From the NCBI RefSeq assembly GCF_030936135.1, contig NC_082604.1, forward strand, positions 1,614,501-1,678,500: 64,000 nucleotides of DNA, written 5' to 3'. How positions within the stretch are numbered: the first letter of the stretch is position 1; every line of letters begins with the position of its first letter. Positions 10,401 through 22,900 of this stretch are shown piece by piece. A program made the translations under genes and the position numbers. The stretch is from Gavia stellata. Its lineage: Eukaryota > Chordata > Aves > Gaviiformes > Gaviidae. A model generated the notes under the pieces. It saw nothing but the letters and a program-made list of their open reading frames with translations. It searched no databases and was not told where the DNA came from.

Positions 10401-12394
10401 GCAAGTGAAGTCCAGGCTTTTCAAAGATATTTAGCAAGAAGAACTGTTGATTTTAATCTGGTGCTAACATGCTAAGGCTCCTTGATACTAATGTCTAAGC
10501 TTACGAACTAATTCTTGGTGGTAAAGAGAGCCTTGACTGCCGCAGTCAGGGAATTCATGCAAGTACCTCCTTCTGATTTTTTTTTTTTTTTTCTGGCATG
10601 TTGCAAAGTATATGGTAGAGCGGTGGGATGAGGACTATTTCGCAGTAACCAAAGTATGTGTTGGCAGTGCTGGTGACTCATTGCTTTTGTGAATGCTGCT
10701 TTTTCTTTCCAGCTCTTCTGGACTTATTTGCAGGGATTTTATGTATGTGGTATAGTACTGTGTTGTGTGGTTTGGTTTTTTTTGAGAGGATCGGTGTTGA
10801 GATTTTTAGTTGTAAGATTATTTTTCCAGGTAGCTGTTGGAAATGGAAAATAAAAATTCAGAATACTTCAGTACAGCTGGTTTGGATGCTTTCTTCAGAA
10901 GCAGGGCTGTGTGTTTTCGTGTGGTTGTGATGTCTTTTATTTTCTTATTTATTAATAATTATTCCCTTCTAAAATACTTTACTTCTGAGAGACATAATTC
11001 TGATTCTCCTTAGCTGCTTGTGTGTACGCTGGAAAGTCTTACAATCTTTTTGCAGCACCAGCAATTGTACTCATCCTTGGTAAAATTGGATTGAGTATTA
11101 CTCGTGAAAGAAGTTAAGACACCTGGTAAACCTATATGATAGCACATCTACAGCAATATTACTAGAGCTTGGAGCATCTAACATAATAAAGTTTGTGTCT
11201 TAAAAAAAATAAATTAGAAGGAAGGGTTGGGGAATAAACTAAAAGAATGAAGGATAAATGAAAATACCAAGATGAAATGATTTTTAATTTGGTTTAATTC
11301 ATGGTAGTGATGACTTTGTTGCTCCAGCAGAACAAAATTTGTACTAACAGGATTTAAATGATTTTTTTCCATTCCCTCATTGCTGCTAAGAGATACTTGT
11401 CCGACACATGGTTGGTACTGACTTTTATCCTGTAACACCTTAAGCATGATCCCCTAAGGGGATCCTCTTTGCCCTGGTATTGAAAATCTTTGGAAGTTAG
11501 TCTTTAGCAGTTATTTTCTACCAGGTCTTATTGGCTAAGTGACTGGTGATGGTTGTACTTCACCTCCTTAGCCCTTCCAAAGCCCACGGGCCAAAGTGAC
11601 ATGCCAGCTTTCTAAATTTAAAACTGCATCTTAACTGGAGCAATCTCTGTTTCAAGGATCTTGGCCAAGATTGAAAATAGATGTAACTCTTGTTCCACGT
11701 CACTCTGGTTAACGAGAGTGATCGTGCTTTCTCTTCCTAACCCTTAACGGTTTTGTCATTTTGACAAATAACTTGTCAGTAAGCCTCAACGTTTGGGGTC
11801 TTAATTGTCCCTTTCTCTTGTTTATGTTTTTAACTTCCTAAACGAGGTACGGGTATCATCAGTGCTTTCTTTTTGGCTTCACACGTACTGCCTATGTGCT
11901 TATTCATACCTGGTCAACGGTGGATGATGGGCCGTTTTCCAGTGAGCAGTGTGGTGATAGACTGGCGGCAGGTGACTGCTCAAACTGCTGTTTTGTGGGC
12001 TCTCTCTTTGTCACCAAGTTTAATAGAGATCTTTATCTCTATTTTACTTTATTTAAATGGCTTACTGAAATTTGCTTCCTGTTTTCTTAACAGAATTGAA
12101 AGGACCTGAGAAAACTTTCCCTTAGATGACAAGCTCTTGGAAAGTTGACCACTTCTAAAGGTATTATATTAGGGTTAACTTTTTCCATAGTTACAAGAAA
12201 TTTTATGAGAGGAGAATCTTTTCTTTTTTGTATATAAAAAAAAAAAAAGTGTGTTTGAATTTTCCTAATCACAGAATTTGTAAATCTTCCATACTCATTT
12301 GTTGCAACAAAAATGTTTTATGCCCTCATTCGTATGTTCAGACTCACTGGTAGCAGCTAGTAGCATTATAAATTAAAAAGAAGGAAGACTTGGA

Positions 12395-12620
12395 AGGCAT
12401 AAAATTGTTGTGCTGGGTCAGGCTGGCGATATGTGTCACCCAAGGTTCTGTCTGCAGTCTCTTCTTGATGGATATCAGCTTCAGTGTAAGGCTTTTTGGA
12501 GCTGGGTTGTGGCCCAGGACTTGCTTCAGCTGCTGTCTGCAGCACCCTGGTTTTGCAGTACCTCCTGATGAAGGAGTAAATTGTCACAGAGTGATGCCTC
12601 CCTGATATAACCTTCATCGT
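12395..12620. repeat. Possible ancient dispersed repeat
   Basis: TGTGCTGGGTCAGGCTG followed by a CACCCAAGGTTCTGTCTG-like segment resembles the widespread TGTGCTGGGTCAGA...CCCAGTATCCTGTCT repeat of reptile and bird genomes. I cannot name the family or its borders with certainty. Confidence 0.3.
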
Positions 12621-13020
12621 CCTGTGATTTAAGGCTCAGCTGGTGCTGAAGATTAAGGTAATGCTATAATGCAAGCCTTCAGTTCTGGCACAGCATGAGC
12701 GATGTCTGTCTTCTGTTTTTTCATAGATTATTATTCTGTTTTTTCAGAGATTATTTTCATGACTCCCTTGCAATGGAATTAGAGCCCCTCAGATAAGTGG
12801 GGTATCTCTTATTTCTATTAAAGTAAGTAGCTTTAATTTTTTATTGGGGTGGTATGCAGGTACGTGAGGACCTCGTGGACAGAAGCCTCCATTTCATGGA
12901 TGAGTTTTTGTGTTTTGTTGATGGTAGGCATTAGTCTTTGAGTCTGTTTTATGTGAGTTCAGTCTTATCCTCACAGACATCTTCAGGTGCTTTATAATTG
13001 CACAACTGTTATTGGATGCA

Positions 13021-13068
13021 AGATAATAAGGTAGAACTAGGTTTAGATAATAAGGTAGAACTAGGTTT
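13021..13068 (+). repeat. Perfect 24-base tandem duplication
   Basis: A 24-base unit beginning AGATAATAAGGTAGAACTAG occurs twice head-to-tail (13021-13044 and 13045-13068) with no mismatch. Perfect identity suggests a recent duplication. Confidence 0.95.
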
Positions 13069-13837
13069 GAGAACTGCATCTGTTTCATATGTAAATGCCT
13101 GAGCCTCACAAAAATGCCTTTTCTGAAGCTTTACTCTTGCTCTGTAATATTTCACTGAAATCTTATCATTCTGCCCATAAGAATTTCACTAATTCTTTAT
13201 TGAACAGGTACATAGCTATAATATGTGGAGCTGGAAGGGCTACTTAAGTTGAAACTTCTCCAGGTGCAGTACTGCAGCATCCTTGCCCAGACAGCCCAAG
13301 CCATACAGCTTAGCTGTGATAGCTGAAGTACTAATAGTATAAAACACCCTAAGGACACATGAATAATAAGTTCAATAGGATCACATTTACACTTGCTGAA
13401 CATCTTGTGTAAAGTCGTAAGCAACCTGATAGATAGATGCCCAAGGACAAGCTGTCGCCAGCGATAGAGATCTTTCACATGATGTTTGCTCTCTTATATA
13501 TGCTTCAGTGTTGAACTCCTGTCATAATTTGTACAATGATATAAGTAGGTTTTTAAAGTCTTTAGCAGCTTTCCAAGTTCAATATTATGTTTTGTCAACT
13601 GTTTAAATATTATTTTAACTTGACAGCTTCCTTTGGAAGCTCTTCTGCTTCATAGGGTGCTGGTTATCCTGTGTGGTTGTAATTTTCACAGTCCTTTTGT
13701 CTGTTCAGTTGGTAACTGTGTTCTTAATTTTGTATTTTTATTTTTAAAAAAAAAAACTTCGTTCTTGAGCTGTAAAATCAATTTTTGTGGTCCTGGTGCT
13801 GCAGCATCCTATATAAACAGTCATAGATGGCTAGAGA

Positions 13838-13935
13838 TAACTTGTGTCTAGTTCTCCATCAGTAAAGTGGGTATCAAGTAGTAACTTCACGTAGTGAAGT
13901 GTGCTAACATAAAATGGTAGGATGCATTACATCAC
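13838..13935 (+). repeat. MIR-type SINE relic
   Basis: TGTCTAGTTCTCCATCAGTA and AAGTGGGTAT follow the MIR core (CTCAGTTTCCTCATCTGTAAAATGGGGAT). A tail resembling GTGAGGATTAAATG follows. It is old and degraded. Confidence 0.4.
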
Positions 13936-16900
13936 TTTGAAAATGTGGTTAATTTGTTTGACCACTCACATTTGGTCTTTAAACCAGTGTACATTTATTT
14001 ACATATATGTTTAGGGTATTTTTATCATACATTTGATTTGTCAAATGTAAGAAGCATATGTAGTAGTAAAAATAGAAGAGGTTGGGTTTATTATAATCTT
14101 TTTTTTTCTTTTTTGCTTACTGGCTCCTATAGTTGTAGGCTTGGCAAAAATTAGTTTCCACGTCAGCATATGAGGAATAAGGGTGCGTTGTTTTTGAATT
14201 ATGATACAATTTTAAGCTTTTTTGGTTGATTTTTTTAATATATTTTGATTTGTAGCTTGTGCACCAGTTCTAGTTGGTTTGGATTCATTTCTTCAGCATT
14301 TTAGATAAAAACCTGTTTATGAGTAAGAAGAGTGAGAGAAGTAGTTTCACTAGGAACGACTTAAAAGAAAAACTAGAAAATTAATTTAAAAACTCATTCT
14401 GGCAGCCAGTTTTTTGAATGCAAATTGTTCTTTCCAGCTTCCAAATGAGTGCTTTGGCTCCCTGAAAGACGTACAAGAACATTTGCCCAAATTTCAGGGA
14501 ATTGCTGCATTAAACTGTACATTAATATGTTGCTTGTATGTGTGCAAGTGATTTTAAAGTAGGAAACCTCTGACAGCATGCAAGGCAAACCAGGGCAGCG
14601 TCCCAAAAAGAGTACTGGAGTGTGAAGACGGGTGAATGACTTATGAAGCCGCTGCCTCGCTCACTTTTCCCTGTGTTCTATATATTACAGCTCGCTGTTT
14701 TCCATTGATGAACGCACATCTTCATGTCCCAAATTTTATGTGTGTGGAGATCTTAGAAATTCATGTTGATTTGAGTTGGGACAGCTGCAGTTTCTGCTTT
14801 TTGTACTGGTTATTGCCGTTTGAAATAACGGGGAAGGGATTGCCTGTGATGTTGTGCAATGACTGCAGAATTTGGTTGTATGCCCCATCTAGATATCTTT
14901 ACCTCTCCTAATAGAGTTAAATATGCCAGGGAAAAATAGGCTGATCACTTGTCTCTTTGTATAAAATTTGTAAAACTTCAAACTTCAGCAGTGTAACAAA
15001 GTTCTCTCTGAATGTGACTATCTTGAAATACTCATACAAACTACCTGTGGGCAGAAGTAGTGTTGGTGAGGTTTCGTTGCTACATTCTGGGGAGTACTTT
15101 GCTAAGATCTAATGCCATCCTACAGTCCTGAGCTGCTGTTGGTAGAGAAATATTGGGGTGACCCTTCCTCACCGCGTTGCTTTCTCATTGATTATTATTA
15201 TTTTTTTTTTTTGTTTTAATAAATTGATAGCCTCACTTCCAAACTCAAAGGATGCCCTGCTTCCCTGTCAAGATCCATGGCTGGCTATTGCTAACTGTTT
15301 GCAGGGAAACTAGTTTGCTGTCGTCCCCTGTTCCCAGTTTTCCTCCAGGTAACTGCAGCAATAAACACTGCTTTGTACTTGTCCTGGTACCAACAGCAGT
15401 CTGGCTGTGCTGGGGGGATTATCAGTTTTGGTGATGTGGGCAGGACCCTGGTTAGGGATGAGGAAGCCAGACCTTGGCAAAGCCCTTAGTGGCAGCAGTG
15501 CTATCTGCAGCCTTGGATATGACTGCACTGATTTACATTTGTAGGTTATTCCAGCAACAGTGAAGTCTAGAAGCTCTGTGTGTTTCTAAGAGGCTTTTAA
15601 GGCTTGTACAATTCGTGCATACTAGCCAAGAATAGCTTTCCTAGCTAGCAGCAAGTGAACTTGCCTGGTGCAGAAGTGGGATGCTGCAGGGAACTCTTCC
15701 CATGTAGGAGTTTGAGTGTTTGAAGAAGTCATTGTACTTGTCTGTCATGGCACAAATGGAATATAATTCTCCCAGGAGAAATGATCTCTGGTTTTCTGTA
15801 TGGTGCTGCTAGAATATGCTTAGGAAATGAGTTATGTCCACCCAAGCCATCTCTGTTTTGTGGTTTTTATTTTTTGAAAGACCCATTGCTGTGCTCAAGT
15901 GCTTTTTGTATTTACAGATCCTGCATTTGATTTCTTGTAGACTTCGTTCTTTCTGGCTGAATTTATGTTCAGTGTGGGTATGAGGAGGTAAGCGTCTTGA
16001 GCTTGGGTCTGTTCACGCAGGGGTTTTGGCAAACTGGTGAACTCTTCCAAGTGGTTGTGATCATCCGGGCAACAGGGCTGTACTGGTGTCCACTGGTGCA
16101 CATCGTGGCTGGGAAAACCGAGTCGGAAGAGGCAGAATTTCCCATTGTGGCATTTTGTGCCAGGCTGGCACTGTTCGCAGTGCTGCAAGAAAAGTCGGAG
16201 GGTTTGGCCCCTGGGGCTGTTGAGCTGAGCTTAAGTTCCCGCTATCTGCTAGTGGTAACTGCAGTTGAAGCAAGCCTTGGCCAGCCACCAGAGAGAAACA
16301 AAGAGCTGTATCCTGAGTGTATATGAAAAAGAGCTATTTCTCTCTTCTTGTCCCTTATTTCTTTTTTCCATAGCTGACATTTGACAACTCTGCCAGTGTG
16401 ATGAGGGAGTGATGGATCCCTTAATCTTGGATTCTGTCTTTTTTTTTTTTTTGCCATTGTGGTACACACTGCGTGTTTCCTCTTCTCTTTCCAGTTAGCC
16501 CCAGACCTCTAATTTGGATGGGTAAGCCATGGCCTTGTCTTGCTGTTGTCCAATAATAATTCCAGAGGCTAAAAAAAAGCCTTTGTTTTCTATTAAGACT
16601 TGCTGGTGATCTCTCTGCACAACACCAGTAGTCGGATATTTTTAGAGCTATATCATTGCTCTATTGAGTGGTGATTGTCTAAGTTAAACAGTTCTGTTAG
16701 AAATATAAAAGTGCACCGAGCTGTATAGGAACCTCGTGCAGGATGCCCTTTATTCAAATAACTTTGCTCTGGAATGTGTGATCCCTCCCTGCCTGTAAAT
16801 GCCAGGTTTAATTAAGAGAGAATCTCAACGATGAGACGCAGACTTCATTTTCTTTTTTCTTGTAAACTTTCCCTACTTGCCCTTTTCCCCATTCTCCTTT

Positions 16901-19900
16901 AATCTTTAGAAAACCTCAGCTCATGAAAAGAAAGACTGAAAAGTGTCTTCTAGTTAGTGAAATATGAGTAAGCACAAACACCTTGAATCATGGACTCGCA
17001 TGCCATGTGCACGCTGTCTTGTCTGTCTTTAGTTGACTCAGGTTTTTAAGTAGGTAGAGCAGGGGTAAGTAATTTCCTTGTTGAGGGCTGAATAGACTTT
17101 TTCAAACACCTTTGAGTACGTGTTATCATTATGCAGCGTTGCACAATGGTTCGTTGAAGGAAAACTGTGGCTGTGGGCTGTATAAAATGAAGCGTGGCCT
17201 GAATTCAGCTGGTAGGCGGTAACTACCCAGCCCTACGGCAGAGGGTGGAAGTCGATCCCTCTTGATTTAATTCCTCCTCCGTCGTGCTCTGCGGACTGCA
17301 AGGGCTGCCTCTCGGAGCAAGGTAGGAATGGGCATCGGCGGCTGTCAGCTCAGCCGTCTGGCTCATTTCTGTGCGCTCCTGTCATCGGCTGGCAATGACG
17401 ACGTCGTAGCCTCGCCAAGTGAGTTTTCCTGCCAAACTTAGGGTGTATGGGGAAAAAAAGGCAGTTGGGAAGTCACTTCTGAGGCCCATCTTGTACTGTC
17501 GCCTGCAGTGTTTGAGCTGTTTCAGAGGTGATAAGAGAAGAGGTTTCTAGCTCACTGGTGGTAAAATATGCCACCACAATTCAATAGTGCCAAATTTATT
17601 TTATGAAGTAGAAATAACGATTCAGGTGGGAGTTGATTGCTATGCGTAGTTTAAAGGGAGAAAGTGGAGATGTATCACAAGACTCGCAGGTGGCCGCAGT
17701 ATATGAAGACAAGTATTAATTTGCTTAAATTTTCTATGCACTGATGGGCTTTTACCAGGACTCTTACGCATCTTGTCGCTAGTCTGTGCCTCTTCTGATT
17801 TTTCTCTGTTGATATCTTTTTCAGTCACAAAACATAGCTGATGATTAAGAAATTATACCCCCTCCCCAATTCAAAAAGTCAAAACCTAAACATTTAGGAG
17901 AAAAATTTGTCCTTACCAATGTTTCTGCTCTTGCTGTGGTGGGTTTTTTGCTATGTATACTGACTTTGTGAACCTGATCTGCCAGTTTGGAAGGCTGCCA
18001 GAATCTCAGAAGTGTAATCTTTTTCACTTATCTTTATCAATCATTATATGAAAGTTGTACTTTATTGTGCCTGCACCGAGGGGTGAGGATGACTTAGCTG
18101 TAAGCGCTGCGTGGTGAAGAAGTACTAGCTGAAATACGCTTGTTTGTGTGTCTGGGGGATGAGAAGGTGATGTCTAACACTGGTCGCTTCTTAGAAGACT
18201 GGGATCTGTTTTTAGTTCTAAAATGACATTTTCTCTGACTGGTTGCTCGTTTTTAGTGCAAGACTTTGTACATCTGCTAAGTGCCTTAAGGAGTAAATAG
18301 TTGAATTGCTTTAGGTTGTAATGTACTTTGGCAATGGGTTTGAAGAGCATTTTTCTTTAGGAAGCCTTAGTTACCCTTTCAAATACCCCGTGAATAGGGT
18401 ATTTGTCTTCTGTAACTTGGTTCATGGAAAGCACATCTCATTATAGTTTTGCAGAGACTATTCCTTCTTCTGAACCAAAGTTAGTTTCCTTTCTGCCTTT
18501 TTTTTTTTTTTTTACTTCTTCTGTTTGACCATGCTTTTTTCTGCTTCCCCAACTTTCTTCTTCACTTGGCAATTAAATGGCAGTTATTTTTCTGTGTGTT
18601 ATGTTTTCCCTTCTATTCGTGTGACTCGGCAAAAAATCATAAGGAAATTGAGGGGTCGGAAAAAGACAAAATGGAAAGAATTTAGCTGAGTATGTTGTGT
18701 GTGTCATCCAGTCTGATTTTTGCAGAAGACTGAGGTTCTCCTATACTATCGTTAGAGTATTATGCGTTGCCTCTGTCACTTCTAAGCAGTAAAGGGAAGA
18801 TAGCAAGAAAGGAACTGTTTATAAACTTCATGGTTGTAGCCTTGCTGGTTGACAGAGGCAAATGGTGCTTGCGGCTGTTAATTTTGCAAAAAAGGGTCAG
18901 CCTTGCCGAGCAGTCAGTTTGGTTAACGTGTGTCCTTGCATAAATCTTCATGTGAAATTTGTGTTTGACAGGCTCAGACTTTTTTTATTTCTTTTTTTTT
19001 AGCTGTTTTCTCATCTGCATCATTTGCAAGGGGTATCTTGCTTGTTTGTGCTTGTAAGTTAGGGAGAACTCTGCTTGTTTGGAGTGTCTTAGGTTAGTCT
19101 AGTTTCCTAAGTAAAAAATAACTTAGCTTTCACAGGTATGTGATTCAGCATTGACGAAATACGTCTATCTGAGACCCCTTAGAGCTGCAAAGAGATGTTT
19201 CAACGAGTCCCGTAGAGATTGATGTCTGCCTTTTCTAGAGGTGGGAAGGCTTTGAGAGCTGCCTGTTGTATTAGAGCATCTGCACATGTTTTTAATAACC
19301 GTAGGTGGAACAGATTATCCTGCTGGCTCTTACGGGCCATTATCAAAGTTACTCTTGTTCTTGCTTTTGCACAAGTCCTCTTTTGGCAGGCAGAAGATCT
19401 GAGACTGCGTTTGCCAAGTCCGAGAGAAAGTAATTCTTTGTCTGCCACTGCTGGTTTTTTTTTGCACAACTTTTCTGAGTTGAAGAGATAAGTATTTTCA
19501 GTCTCTGAAGGTAGTCTCATACTGTTCCAGAAAACTCCTTTTTGGATCTGATTAAATAAATCTCATGGATCCAAATGCTTCAAGTTGGAAAGCAAAACAT
19601 CCAAAAAGATTTGTTTGGCTTTTCGTGGAGAAGACAGTCTGAGATTTGCTGGTTCTGTGAATTTTTCTGCAGCGGTGAACTAATTTCAAATTGATGAGCT
19701 GCTGAACTAACATGCTGTTAGAGATGGGGCAGGAAGTGAACTGTGGCTAGGTAGCAGCATCTGAATAAAAACTTGTCAGAAAGCTGCTTTCAGCTAATCC
19801 CTGGGAGGAAGTGAGCTATAATCAGTACTAAGTGAGCTAATCACAGGAAATCTATTGCTCAACAGGAGCCTTTAAAAAAAAAAAAAAAGGTCGGGGGGCA

Positions 19901-22900
19901 GAGGGGAGAGCAAGGGGGAAAGAAAAATACCCATGCAGACATTTCATTCTGTGTTTAGACTCCAAAATCTGTTTGGTCCAAGAAAATGGAATATCTGATG
20001 AAATGAGCAGCCCTCCAATCTCCACTTAAAAACTGTACAACGTGTGTATCTGTTTGCCTTCTTTTCCAGAATAATGAAGCGTCAAGTCTCATCTCCTCCA
20101 GTAAGGTGTTTTTTCTGGTATTAAAAGGTGGTGCTGTGGGGAGGCTGAGGATAAGTTAGCTACTGAAACCGCTGGAGGCTTGGGTCAATGTACTGGGAAT
20201 GAGTCTCCAGACATCTTCAAAAACATTTTTTATAATATAAAACAAGAGTGGGACATGACTATTGTAAATCTGTCTTGTTAGACCAGTCTCTTCTTGAAGC
20301 ATCACACACTAGCTCCTATTATATTGTTTTTAATTATTCTGCGCTTCTTTTCACTTGACATCTTTTGCCTTGGAGATTTGTTTGCGAGACATCTATTTTG
20401 CTGTTTTCCTCTGCTCTGGACCTGGCTGTCCCGGATGCCGCTCTTTGTGCGTGACAAACGTTGCCAGTAGCACCCTATAAGGCTCTACAGGAAGACGGCA
20501 AATGACAGCCGCCGCCGTGCAGATCGCTGTAAGGGTAACTTTCTTTTCTCAACCCTCGTGCCCTCTGCTAGAGCGCGGACAGGGAAGTGCGCTTACCATC
20601 AGGGCTTTTTTCTACTTTTGATCTGTTCTCTTTTCTTCTTCCATTCCTTCTGTCGGACAGCAAACGGTTTTGCCGTGTTGCATTCAAGCGCCGTGCCTGC
20701 TGCCTGTATCCATGGCCCAAATCTTCTGCAGTTCTCCTTGCAGCACTTCAGGTGGTGTCCCAATAAGGTCCTGCAGCTGTAGTGGCACGTCAAGGATTAT
20801 AGTTTCAAAAGCAAAGTGGTTAGGTTTCTTAATGCATTGTTAGACTGAAATCCGTTACTTCTGCTTTTTGGTCAGCCCTGCAAAATAGACTTAAATTTGA
20901 TATTTGTGTTGCTCCCTCTGTGTTACATTGCCAATAGTAAATGAGTTGAGTAATTTTTACCTGCAATAAACAGAGCTAAGTTCAGTTTGCAGCTCTGTGA
21001 GCCTCCTGTCAGGGTATGTACGTATAGAGGATTTGATATATTTTACTCATTCAGTTCTGGCTCCTCAGAGATCTGTTCCTTAAGTGGCAGTGTAAAGCCA
21101 GGATATTGTGTGAGTAGGAATTTATGTATGTGTTCTCAAACAGCTCTGAGCTTGATGTGTTTTGTTTGTTTTTTTTTTTCCAAGCAGTAGTCCAACTTAC
21201 TTTTGCATCACATCCCAGGCAGTGAAATACAGATGCAGCCTAGACTCCTCAAATACATTAATTTGAACATCTTAAGACGACAAATTCAACTCATTATGAT
21301 ATGAGAACTTTCTACACCAGCTGTTTCGTTTGACGCTTGGCACCATCTTCCTACCCCTGCTCGGGGCCTTACAGAACTACACTATAAGGCTGATCTGTAT
21401 GCACGCGTAATGCATATTTAAAACTTAATCTGCTCAAGTGCAAGTGCTCCAGGAAAAATGTGACGGTGCACTATAGCAGATAGGAAAATGATTGTCCTCA
21501 ATTTCATTTTATTTCCCTTCAGTCATTTCTGCAAACAAGTTTGAGAGGAAAAATGTTTGTCCTTTTTTAGAAGTCAGAGGAGCTAAATAGCAGCCCCGTA
21601 GCGGAGAGGGGCCTCCGTGGTGGAGCCTGCTGCCGAACAAGCACACCGCTTCAGCTGGGATGGGAGTGCGTGTCAGCCTTGATACCGATCACGAGGGAGG
21701 CCGAGAGAGCCAGGACCGGCACAAGAGCTGTACTTAGGAAGTTCTTCAGGAAGCAGCCCCACTTTATGCTCACACAAGGGGGAATCGAGGGGAAAAAATA
21801 CCCCAACAAAAAAACAAGTCAAAGCCAGAGCATTCAGACTAATGTGCTGCAGCAGTGTGTGTTCATCACCTTTCTGAAAATGCTGCCCAGTTCTCACTTT
21901 ACTTTCCAGCTCTTAGTTACTGTCAGGGTTATGTTTCTGGGTGTTTTCCCATCGGTGGCAGTGACAGGAACTGCCGTCTCTCTTCTGTGACCTGGGTATG
22001 CCGTAGGTTATTTGGCCCTTCCCCAAAAGGAAGAAAGCTACCGAGCAGCAGAACTGACTGCTGGAACATCGTTGTAAAAATGAAACTCTGAACGCACGTG
22101 CCAGTTGGTCACTGCAGGTCTCTTCAGGGGCTGGGCAGAAGAGGGTGGGTTAAGCTACACAGGGAGCTTCCCTGTGCTTGTCTTGCCTCAGCCTCACCGG
22201 GCAAAGGTGGAAAGAGAAGAATTGCACTTCTGAGGAGCCTGGCTTCAGGTCTCCCACTGTTGGTGGTGAGTGATTTAGGACAGCCCAGACCCTGGCTGGC
22301 CGCTTGCTGCTGCTTCTGCAACAGAGGAGAGAGCGCGTTTGCTCTTCAGCTGCTGCAGTTCACGTTACGACGGTGTCTAAGGCTGCCGAGGATGAAAAGA
22401 GTACTGCCATTTTTGCTGCCCCGGCACAGGGCAAGAAACCTGTGTCAAAAGGAGGGGACAGCTATTGGGAGTAGGGTCATATACTGGAGATAAGGACTGG
22501 GAGTCGGAGCCTTGTGGTTACCAGCGCTGGTACCTGTGAGTATGTTTTGTGGAGTAAGCAGCAGAACTGTTGGGAGAAAAGCTTTTAGCTCTTTTTGTGT
22601 CTTTTTTTTAGTGAGTGGGTTGCAGCACTGTCCTGTGGTGGAAATGAATCTGTCTGAAGTCTGTAGTTAAGTATTGTTTGCAGCTTCACAGCTTGTCTCT
22701 GTGGTTCACTCCATTGCTTTCTAGTTCTTGTAATTAAATGTAGTACGACTGGTGATTGTGGGGGAGTTGCCGATATGCTTGTACATTATTATTACTGGTA
22801 GTATCTTTGCTGGCAAAGATGAAAGTGAATCCCTTTCCCCTGATTATGTCCTCTTCCATATATTACCTTTGCTGCTTCTGTCATCCTTCTTCCAGATTTA

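Noticed and set aside
11448-11464. GATCCCCT-A-AGGGGATC palindrome
   Set aside because: It is short (eight-base arms). Palindromes of this size are expected by chance several times in a 64-kb window.
18380-18405. Nine-base inverted repeat CAAATACCC / GGGTATTTG
   Set aside because: It is short and AT-containing with an eight-base loop, so chance is a sufficient explanation.
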